Source: an uncultured Bacteroides sp.
Lineage (GTDB): Bacteria > Bacteroidota > Bacteroidia > Chitinophagales > Chitinophagaceae
Assembly (NCBI GenBank): GCA_902168085.1
Contig: CABHOP010000091.1
Location: 1 to 58,688 of the forward strand
Length of the DNA: 58,688 nucleotides
Direction of reading: 5' to 3'
In this document: positions 52,836 to 58,688 of the stretch, in pieces
Numbering within the stretch: position 1 is the first letter of the stretch
Layout of the letters: every line of letters begins with the position of its first letter
The notes under the pieces: generated by a model
The model's database searches: none
The model's input: only the letters and a program-made list of their open reading frames with translations
What the model was told of the DNA's origin: nothing
Position numbers and translations under genes: made by a program

Positions 52836-54314
52836 TTACAATAAAGGTAGCCGAACGGTATACATACCATTTTCCTCGCCATAGGCTATGCTGCGCTTAG
52901 ATGCCACAGCATAACGCTTACTGATGTTTGCCAATCCTAACCCACTGCTTTTCTCCTTACTCATCTTTGGCTGTACCGGATTTCGTACGATTAGCTCGTC
53001 ACCCAATACCGTAACGGTGATAACCAAAGGTTGGGTACGTGATACGATGTTATGCTTAATGGCATTTTCTATCAATAACTGCAGTGCTAACGGCACAATT
53101 TTCTTGGTACGGAGCACTTCTTCGGGTATGTCTGTATGCAATTGTAATGCTTCACCAAAACGACTCTTCTGTATATGTATGTAGTTGTTCAGTATATCCA
53201 GTTCTTCGCTAAGCAATACCAGATCGCGGCTACGATGGGTAAGCATGTTGCGGTACAAATCAGAAAGGTTCTCCGTATATACAATTGCTTTCTGCGGGTT
53301 GTCTTCTATAAGGCTGGTAAGCGTATTCAGGCTATTGAACAGGAAGTGCGGGTTTACCTGGCTCTTCAGGTGCTCATATTCATATACAATGCGTTCCTGC
53401 TGCAGGTTGGCTACATCCTTCAGCCGGCGCTCCCTGCCCGACATATATAAGAGTACTATTACTACACCGGCAATTATCATTAAGGTAATAAACCAACCTC
53501 TACGCCATATAGGTGCCGCTATGCTAAAATCATAGGTTTCTTCAACCGCATTGCTGAAATCGGGGAATATGGAAGCCTGTACCCGGAACACATAACTACC
53601 CGGTGGCAGGTTAGGAAATGTGACTACCTGCTCGGTGCTATATATCCATTTATCGTAATAGCCTTCCAACTTGTACCTGTAATGGATACCCTTGGCATTT
53701 ATAAAGCTCACTGCCGTGTATCGAAAACTGAAATAGTTTTCAGAAGGCTTGAATTCATGTTTATCGCTGGGTGGTTTTAAATGCAGGTAGGTATTAATTA
53801 CACCTTTCGATGTATCATATAACGATGCCAGCTTATTATCTTCCCTTATACGCAACAACATATCCATATAATCGCTGCGACGAATCGTTTTGTTCTTTTC
53901 ATAGAAATCAAGCACACTATTCACAGCTGCTTTGCTGCAACCAAACCTGGTAGTGTCTCCCGTTGTAAGTGCGTGCTTTATCCAGCCGCCGGTATAGATG
54001 AAATAGAACTCGCCATGTACATTTTGAAAATTGATAAGAAAGTCGGGCATATTAACCACCACTTCATCATTCTTTTGCAACCAATACATCAGGAAGTTAT
54101 CCAGCCTGCGACGTTGCGTTAAATCCTTTTCCAGGGGGGTGTTTTGTAACCAGTCTATGGTAGGGACAACCAGGTGTGTGTATTCGTTATAGCTCAACCG
54201 CTGATCTAATACCAAATCTCTGGGCAGGACATCATCCTGTGCCTTAATGGGTGCAGCATAGCACAACGCTAATAGCATTGCACAAAAAGCATACAGGCGT
54301 AGGGATAGGCACAT
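52836..54314 (-). CDS. LytS-type sensor histidine kinase with Y_Y_Y domain
   Basis: 492 residues. A signal peptide precedes a ~160-residue helical part, then a Y_Y_Y domain (FSFRYTAVSFINAKGIHYRY, GYYDKWIYSTEQVVTFPNLP, SYVFRVQAS), a transmembrane helix (~240-265), and a His_kinase domain with His ~323 in NPHFLFNSLN. A short HATPase region follows (LLIENAIKHNI, SGLGLANISKRYA). The seven-bladed propellers usual in this family are missing. No LytTR response regulator lies next to it; the partner must be elsewhere. A TATATTTA box lies three bases before the ATG, so the leader is very short. Confidence 0.92.
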   Translation of the reverse strand: MCLSLRLYAFCAMLLALCYAAPIKAQDDVLPRDLVLDQRLSYNEYTHLVVPTIDWLQNTPLEKDLTQRRRLDNFLMYWLQKNDEVVVNMPDFLINFQNVHGEFYFIYTGGWIKHALTTGDTTRFGCSKAAVNSVLDFYEKNKTIRRSDYMDMLLRIREDNKLASLYDTSKGVINTYLHLKPPSDKHEFKPSENYFSFRYTAVSFINAKGIHYRYKLEGYYDKWIYSTEQVVTFPNLPPGSYVFRVQASIFPDFSNAVEETYDFSIAAPIWRRGWFITLMIIAGVVIVLLYMSGRERRLKDVANLQQERIVYEYEHLKSQVNPHFLFNSLNTLTSLIEDNPQKAIVYTENLSDLYRNMLTHRSRDLVLLSEELDILNNYIHIQKSRFGEALQLHTDIPEEVLRTKKIVPLALQLLIENAIKHNIVSRTQPLVITVTVLGDELIVRNPVQPKMSKEKSSGLGLANISKRYAVASKRSIAYGEENGMYTVRLPLL

Positions 54315-54387
54315 ACGTAAATATATCTTTTTTATGAAATGCTAATCAAACTTTTACGACGAACCGAGGTATTCGATAAATGAAACA

Positions 54388-54549
54388 TTATCCGTGTTTA
54401 TATTTAGTCATTTTATAACATACCGTAGTGTCTATATTCAGCAACCGTGCAGCTTTCGACTTATTGTATTTAACCTCTTCCAGCGTTTCTATAATCAATA
54501 TTACTTCTTTACTATGTAATAGTATCACAACGGCGGTTACTTTATGCAT
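54388..54549 (-). CDS. 53-codon ORF with a Fis-type (HTH_8) DNA-binding helix pair
   Basis: Found by reading the minus strand. The predicted protein ends NKSKAARLLNIDTTVCYKMTKY, which matches the Fis-like HTH at the C-terminus of NtrC-type sigma-54 activators (typically NKSKAARLLGIDRKTLYNKL). The preceding helix (ILIIETLEEVKY) also fits. There is no AAA+ or receiver domain. It may be a genuine stand-alone HTH protein or the last fragment of a decayed NtrC-family gene. It lies between the LytS-type kinase and the TGTTCAC repeat cluster, whose outermost copy starts eight bases upstream of this ORF's first codon. Confidence 0.5.
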   Translation of the reverse strand: MHKVTAVVILLHSKEVILIIETLEEVKYNKSKAARLLNIDTTVCYKMTKYKHG

Positions 54550-54567
54550 GTAGTCTTGTTCACGCTT

Positions 54568-54610
54568 TGTTCACGGTGTTTCATTACGCTGTGGCGTGAA
54601 CACGTGAACA
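54568..54610. repeat. dyad element 1 (43 nt)
   Basis: TGTTCAC-N29-GTGAACA. It matches the reverse complement of element 4 at 38 of 43 positions. A further TGTTCAC lies four bases to its left. Confidence 0.9.
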
Positions 54611-54623
54611 CTTAGATTTAATA

Positions 54624-54666
54624 TGTTCACCTGTTCGCAGAAAGTACTAACCGGGAATCGTGAACA
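54624..54666. repeat. dyad element 2 (43 nt)
   Basis: TGTTCAC-N29-GTGAACA with a more diverged interior; the 13-nt left part matches the family (TGTTCACCTGTTC). Confidence 0.85.
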
Positions 54667-54820
54667 GCATGAAAAATTCTCAAAACAAATAGTCATGTCA
54701 ATAATTATCTATGTCTATATAATATAGTACACTCAATACATATATATACTAACATTGAAATAATATAATATTAGTGTTGAGTATTCATAACTTGAGATAG
54801 TCTTCTTTTGAGTCATTTCA

Positions 54821-54855
54821 TGTTCACACTTTTCTTTGACAGTGTTTCATGAACA
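54821..54855. repeat. dyad element 3, short variant (35 nt)
   Basis: TGTTCAC at the left and TGAACA at the right, only 35 nt overall; it contains a TGTTTCATGAACA block shared with element 4. Confidence 0.7.
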
Positions 54856-54864
54856 ACTGAATAT

Positions 54865-54907
54865 TGTTCACGTGTTCACGCTATAGCGTCATGAAACATG
54901 GTGAACA
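54865..54907. repeat. dyad element 4 (43 nt)
   Basis: TGTTCAC-N29-GTGAACA; begins with two adjacent TGTTCAC separated by one G. Inverted relative to element 1. A further GTGAACA lies five bases to its right. Confidence 0.9.
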
Positions 54908-54950
54908 TACCTGTGAACATTTATAATATAACTGTGTGAGTCCGATAAAG

Positions 54951-54993
54951 TGTTCACGTGTTCAAGCCATGGTTACTGTGAATACCGTGAACA
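54951..54993. repeat. dyad element 5 (43 nt)
   Basis: TGTTCAC-N29-GTGAACA; same orientation as element 4, sharing the first 14 nt exactly. It ends 10 bases before the stop of the glycosyltransferase gene. Confidence 0.9.
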
Positions 54994-55003
54994 TATGAAC
55001 AGA

Positions 55004-56179
55004 CTATTTCTTACCCCTGAAGAGAAATAAGGAAAGGTACGTAAGTACATAAGCTGTGATACCAGCTGCAATACTTAGTATAGTACCACCCAGGAAGAAA
55101 GCGAGCCCCTCGTGCATAAAACGTTCCAGTGTAAAGTCGCGCCAATTGACAATCCATGTATTATTGCCCAGTACCCATTTACCGGTTATCAGGCTGGCCA
55201 TCCATATAAAGGGCGTGAACGGAAAGATACTGATATTGGCAGCTATAAGGAACAGTGTTTTATTGAGCCGGAACAGGATAGATAACGGTATGCCAATGGC
55301 TAACTGAAACCCCCATACGGGCACTATACCCATAAACACGCCAAACCCTACGCTGCCTGCCTTAGTATGGTTACTCTCTTCAGGATGAACGAACAGGGCT
55401 TTCCATATCTTATGCCAACCCTCTCTTTTGGTGAGCAGCTTCAAAAAATCCCGGGGCTTTACATACAGCAGCGCTATCAACACCAATACCGTATTTAATA
55501 TACTGATGCGGGTAAAATCTTTCAACGGGCGAAAGTGGCTGACCCTTTCTTCAGGCTTGGGATAATAAACGCCCACCGGTATGCTGATGACGGGGATACC
55601 ACTCCACGATGCACGTACAATAACTTCTATCTCAAACTCATACTTGGTAGTAAACCATGCTTTCTTAGCCAGTGGTTGCACGGGGTACAGCCTGTAGCCG
55701 CTTTGTGTATCGGGAAGCGTTGTGCCGGTATTCACCCAAAACCAAAAATTGCTAAAGCGATTGCCAAAGCTGCTTTTTAGCTGCACATTCTCCTGTTGCA
55801 GGTTGCGGGCACCTATTATCAGCGCACCGGGTGCTTTCTCTATCTGCTGCAGGAATAGTACCAGGTCGGTAGGGAAATGCTGACCATCGCTATCTATGGT
55901 AATGGCATATTCGTACCCACGCTCTGCCGCAGCCTTTATACCGGTACGCAGTGCAAAGCCCTTACCTCGGTTGGGCATATAATTTACCGCATGCACCTGC
56001 GGAAACTGTGCCAGTATCTCTGCGGTGTTATCGGTACTGCCATCGTTCACCACTATCACGTCGTCGGTATATTCCAATACACCTTTTATCACATCGGCCA
56101 GCGTACCTGCATTGTTGTAGGTAGGCATCAATACACAGGCTTTGTGTTGTTTAAAAAGCTGTTTGGTTTCGGAAGACAT
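55004..56179 (-). CDS. GT2 glycosyltransferase fused to DUF2062
   Basis: 391 residues. The N-terminal ~230 are a GT-A family 2 enzyme of the dolichyl-phosphate-mannose/glucose synthase type: CVLMPTYNNAGTL, DDVIVVNDGSTDNT, RGKGFALRTGIKAA and the DSDGQH metal site. The C-terminal ~130 are a DUF2062 membrane domain with about three to four helices (GFGVFMGIVPVWGFQLAIGI, FPFTPFIWMASL). It should transfer a sugar to a lipid carrier at the cytoplasmic face. It is downstream of the C45 gene (50-bp gap). This fusion and a C45 protein also occur in Bacteroidota aryl-polyene/flexirubin clusters. Confidence 0.92.
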   Translation of the reverse strand: MSSETKQLFKQHKACVLMPTYNNAGTLADVIKGVLEYTDDVIVVNDGSTDNTAEILAQFPQVHAVNYMPNRGKGFALRTGIKAAAERGYEYAITIDSDGQHFPTDLVLFLQQIEKAPGALIIGARNLQQENVQLKSSFGNRFSNFWFWVNTGTTLPDTQSGYRLYPVQPLAKKAWFTTKYEFEIEVIVRASWSGIPVISIPVGVYYPKPEERVSHFRPLKDFTRISILNTVLVLIALLYVKPRDFLKLLTKREGWHKIWKALFVHPEESNHTKAGSVGFGVFMGIVPVWGFQLAIGIPLSILFRLNKTLFLIAANISIFPFTPFIWMASLITGKWVLGNNTWIVNWRDFTLERFMHEGLAFFLGGTILSIAAGITAYVLTYLSLFLFRGKK

Positions 56180-56229
56180 GCTATCGGTAGAAACGGGGCG
56201 TGAAATTACTACTTAGGTTCCAGATATTG

Positions 56230-57906
56230 CTATTTATCAGCCATGCGTTTCTTACACTGTTTTATCTTGTGCTGTATAGCATCGCGCTCGGTAGTAGTGG
56301 CTATTTCTTTGGTCAATGCCATATTATAATAAGCTATAGCGGCACTATCCCATCCTTTCTCCGCACTATAATCGCCGGCTATACGATAGGCATCGTAATA
56401 ATTAGGGTTACTATGCACAACAGCAGCGGTATCTACCGGCTGGTGCAGCATCAGTGCCATCTTATTCTTCCGAAACTCCATAAAACCCTTGTAAGACGCA
56501 GAGTACAGGAAGCTATCGGGTGCAATGTTCAGGTCGTTATCGGCTACCTCTACATCGTGCTGCATACCCTTCATGGCAAATATCTTGCGCAGGTCGTAGC
56601 ATACATAGGTACCCAATTGCCAGGGCGATGTACTTACCCATACCCTTAAACTATCCGGCTGGAATATTACCGAATGGTGGGCTATCAGTTGGTTTACGGC
56701 TTTCTCATTACCCTCGCCGATGTTGGTATTACCCAGTCCGCGCCTGTCGCGCAGTATATTGGCTACCTTTTGTGGAGTAAGGGGATAATTATTATTCATC
56801 AGCTCTTGTAGCCTTTTATACCGATATACAGATGCACTGGTGCGCTGCTGTTCGCGGTTCAGCTTCTGGGTTTCAAATAGCTTGCTCTGGTAGTGATTGG
56901 TACATTCTATATTATCGCCATTCGGGTCGTATATATCCAGCTCCTTCGGTGTCTTTTCTATAACCACAGCCTTATGGTCGGCAACACTACCCACCAGGAA
57001 GCTTTCACTTACAAACATCTTACGCCTCTTGGCTATCGCTATCGCTTCTTTTATGTTGGATGCGTATTGCAGTACTTCCCTCGCTACCAGCGATACCGGT
57101 GTGGCCGATGCAAAAGGGATATCAGAACGGGCAGCATTGATAGTAACGGTAAGGCCTTTATCATTCATACCACTTACCACACCTGTAAACCCACCCCATG
57201 TTACGAACATGAACTTATGTCCTTTATCAGGCGCATAAAAGGTCACCATCTTGTGCTCTGCAAACTGGTCGCCCACCCAAAAGTCGAAATTGCGGCCTAT
57301 CAGTAGTGAGCCATCTGCGGTCTTGGTGTCCCAGGCACCAAAGGAGGTACAGCCCACCAGCATCATATTCTGCAAAGCATGGCCTACATCGTGTGCCGAA
57401 TGGTAATTGAGGATGCGTGCGTAGTTATTACCTATCCACTGGAAGGAATCGGAAGCGGCATGAGATACCCCGTATATTTCCTGCTGGTACTCGGGCAGTA
57501 CATGTTCGGGCAGGTCTCGGTTGATGTACCCAATGATGTATTTCAGGAATTTTAGGTAGCCCTCTGCAGGTATCATCTGCTTTATCTGTGCCGTAAATGC
57601 TTCTTCCTGCACTACTATCAGTTCTTGTGATAGTTTACCATTCTTCACCCCACGTTCAAACGGTGTGCCTGACACATACATTTCGTAGAGGCCGTTGCGG
57701 TTTTTACGTATCCAGTTATCGCCTATGGTGTACAGGGTGCTTTCTGTATGGGTTCTGCTCAGGGCAAAAGATGAAGTATCTGCCACCTGTGGCGGTACAA
57801 TATCATCAGATACATTATAAACGTAAATGCTAAAAGCTGCAATAATCAACAGGAGTATGCCAGTAAATATGGCAAGGCACCTCAATAACCAGCGAAAAAA
57901 ACGCAT
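56230..57906 (-). CDS. C45-family autoproteolytic acyltransferase/hydrolase-like protein
   Basis: 558 residues. An N-terminal hydrophobic segment (residues ~7-30) anchors or exports it. The C45 core contains the likely self-processing nucleophile Cys ~186 in VGCTSFGAWD, then GSLLIGRNFDFWVGDQ, FVTWGGFTGVVSGMNDKGLTVTINA and VIEKTP. The C-terminal ~90 residues include a TPR-like helical repeat (SNPNYYDAYRIAGDYSAEKG). Relatives process acyl-CoA:6-aminopenicillanate in fungi; bacterial substrates are mostly unknown. The gene precedes the GT2-DUF2062 gene and has its own TATCTTTG promoter. Confidence 0.88.
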   Translation of the reverse strand: MRFFRWLLRCLAIFTGILLLIIAAFSIYVYNVSDDIVPPQVADTSSFALSRTHTESTLYTIGDNWIRKNRNGLYEMYVSGTPFERGVKNGKLSQELIVVQEEAFTAQIKQMIPAEGYLKFLKYIIGYINRDLPEHVLPEYQQEIYGVSHAASDSFQWIGNNYARILNYHSAHDVGHALQNMMLVGCTSFGAWDTKTADGSLLIGRNFDFWVGDQFAEHKMVTFYAPDKGHKFMFVTWGGFTGVVSGMNDKGLTVTINAARSDIPFASATPVSLVAREVLQYASNIKEAIAIAKRRKMFVSESFLVGSVADHKAVVIEKTPKELDIYDPNGDNIECTNHYQSKLFETQKLNREQQRTSASVYRYKRLQELMNNNYPLTPQKVANILRDRRGLGNTNIGEGNEKAVNQLIAHHSVIFQPDSLRVWVSTSPWQLGTYVCYDLRKIFAMKGMQHDVEVADNDLNIAPDSFLYSASYKGFMEFRKNKMALMLHQPVDTAAVVHSNPNYYDAYRIAGDYSAEKGWDSAAIAYYNMALTKEIATTTERDAIQHKIKQCKKRMADK

Positions 57907-57913
57907 AAGGTTG

Positions 57914-57921
57914 CAAAGATA
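57914..57921 (-). promoter_or_regulatory. -7 box TATCTTTG of the C45 gene
   Basis: Exact TAnnTTTG match on the minus strand, seven bases before the ATG at 57906. It predicts a leaderless or near-leaderless mRNA. No clear -33 element was found. Confidence 0.5.
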
Positions 57922-57996
57922 ATCAGTCTGTTTTACGTCACCATCTATTTAACTTTATGTATGCATAGGTACATTTCCTATCTCCGCGAAACAAAC

Positions 57997-58004
57997 TACT
58001 TTTG
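57997..58004 (+). promoter_or_regulatory. -7 box TACTTTTG upstream of hutI
   Basis: Exact TAnnTTTG match 51 bases before ATG 58056, giving a leader of roughly 45 nt. Confidence 0.45.
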
Positions 58005-58055
58005 GTACAGTTTTAATGACTTACAACTTATTGTTTATTACTCACTACTAATAAC

Positions 58056-58688
58056 ATGCATCACTTACTTCTTACCAATATCAAACAACTTTGCCAGGTA
58101 GAAACAGGCGAAATCTATAAAAACCGTGTGAGTGGTGCAGATATGAAGACCCTGCCCTCTATAGAAAATGCATGGCTATATATAGAGGAAGGTAAAATCC
58201 ACAGCTTCGGCCGTATGGATGATGTGCAACCCGTACCGGCTACCGATGTAATAGATGTAAGTGATAAGCTGGTACTACCCGCCTGGGTCGATTCTCATAC
58301 GCATCTCGTATTTGCCGGTTCGCGGGAAAAAGAATTTGTTGACCGCATCAATGGGCTTAGTTATGAAGAAATAGCCCGTCGTGGTGGTGGTATTCTTAAT
58401 TCTGCTGCCCGCCTCAACGAGATGGATGAAAATGAGCTGTATGAGCAAAGCCTGAAGCGCCTGCATGAGGTAATAGCCCAGGGTACAGGTGCTATAGAGA
58501 TAAAAAGCGGTTACGGGCTAACACTGGATGGTGAGCTTAAAATGCTCCGTGTTATTCGCAAACTGAAGGAAAATAGCCCCATACCTATAAAAGCATCATT
58601 TCTGGCAGCACATACATATCCTACTGATTATAAGCAGAATCATGATGGGTATTTGAACTTAATTATCAATACAATGCTGCCCCTAGTA
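58056..58688 (+). CDS. hutI: imidazolonepropionase (3' end outside window)
   Basis: 211 codons visible and open at the window edge. LVLPAWVDSHTHLVFAGSRE carries the first metal-binding His pair of the amidohydrolase fold; FVDRINGLSYEEIARRGGGI and AIEIKSGYGLTLDGELKML are typical of HutI. It hydrolyses 4-imidazolone-5-propionate to formiminoglutamate in histidine breakdown. Its promoter region is separated from the divergent C45 gene by 149 bp. Other hut genes would lie beyond the right edge; HutD in this window is 38 kb away. Confidence 0.95.
   Translation, partial: MHHLLLTNIKQLCQVETGEIYKNRVSGADMKTLPSIENAWLYIEEGKIHSFGRMDDVQPVPATDVIDVSDKLVLPAWVDSHTHLVFAGSREKEFVDRINGLSYEEIARRGGGILNSAARLNEMDENELYEQSLKRLHEVIAQGTGAIEIKSGYGLTLDGELKMLRVIRKLKENSPIPIKASFLAAHTYPTDYKQNHDGYLNLIINTMLPLV

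Larger units (their letters stand above)
54557..54993. repeat. cluster of TGTTCAC/GTGAACA repeats and long dyads
   Basis: Seven exact TGTTCAC (54557, 54568, 54624, 54821, 54865, 54873, 54951) and six exact GTGAACA (54596, 54604, 54660, 54901, 54913, 54987) lie in 437 bp; about 0.05 would be expected by chance. The region is non-coding and holds no other feature. Individual dyads are listed separately. The middle, ~54690-54800, is very AT-rich and has no heptamers. Confidence 0.95.

Noticed and set aside
54557-54993. CRISPR array
   Set aside because: Repeat starts are 56, 197, 44 and 86 bp apart and elements occur in both orientations; there are no uniform spacers and no cas genes.
54557-54993. 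parS partition sites
   Set aside because: Half-sites such as TGTTTCA and CACGTG occur, but there is no full TGTTTCACGTGAAACA or close match, and no parAB nearby. The dominant heptamer lacks one T.
54557-54993. Integron attC sites
   Set aside because: GTT-type cores are present, but the R and L box pattern and the asymmetric extrahelical bases of attC are not.

Overview
The window looks like ordinary chromosome of a Bacteroidota species, most likely in or near the Chitinophagales. This is inferred from gene content and promoter style; there is no 16S here. Supporting signs are many TAnnTTTG -7 boxes with few Shine-Dalgarno sites, a secreted M43 metalloprotease with a type IX secretion C-terminal domain, futalosine-route menaquinone synthesis (mqnE), a serine-palmitoyltransferase-like alpha-oxoamine synthase, PafA-type phosphatase, HutD, DUF4268 and DUF4256 proteins, and a LytS-type kinase with a Y_Y_Y domain.

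Layout. 1-7,800: a truncated membrane esterase, a Crp-type regulator, an AhpD-like protein, an OmpA lipoprotein, a three-gene envelope or esterase run, exonuclease III with a DUF4268 protein, and PhnA. 7,830-15,660: a Dps/oxidoreductase pair, then a complete tripartite RND efflux operon (adaptor, pump, outer-membrane factor). 15,770-19,120: a methyltransferase, then an ArsR-led operon (ArsR, AHSA1/SRPBCC, DoxX, YdeI-like, DUF4256) whose promoter carries two operator-like dyads. 19,200-25,900: HutD, a cytochrome c lipoprotein, an epimerase with an AraC regulator, an ArsR-rhodanese-MFS cluster whose promoter is arranged in the same way, an orphan AT-rich gene bracketed by near-identical hairpins, and tRNA-Arg(TCT). 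25,940-36,800: an Fe-S/CCG redox pair, topoisomerase IV ParC, a bifunctional-nuclease protein, the metalloprotease and MqnE. 36,880-42,110: leftward transporters, a DedA protein, a D-cysteine desulfhydrase-like enzyme and Era. 42,360-49,120: a single-domain response regulator, initiator tRNA, an NlpC/P60 lipoprotein, a PafA-like phosphatase, the alpha-oxoamine synthase and an RmlD-like reductase. 49,120-54,315: a small heat-shock gene with a possible sigma-54 promoter, an M16 peptidase and a LytS-type kinase. 54,388-58,688: a 53-codon Fis-type HTH ORF, a dense TGTTCAC repeat cluster, a GT2-DUF2062 fusion, a C45 acyltransferase-like protein and the start of hutI.

The best candidate for something undescribed is 54,557-54,993. 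Thirteen exact copies of the heptamer TGTTCAC/GTGAACA lie in about 440 bp. They form four 43-nt dyads of the form TGTTCAC-N29-GTGAACA plus one 35-nt variant, on both sides of a very AT-rich core and next to the tiny HTH ORF. Other second-look items are the matching ArsR promoter architectures, phased repeats upstream of a GG-N10-GC element at hsp20, an orphan leftward terminator, and promoters that imply leaderless mRNAs. Everything here was read by eye; no search or folding program was run.
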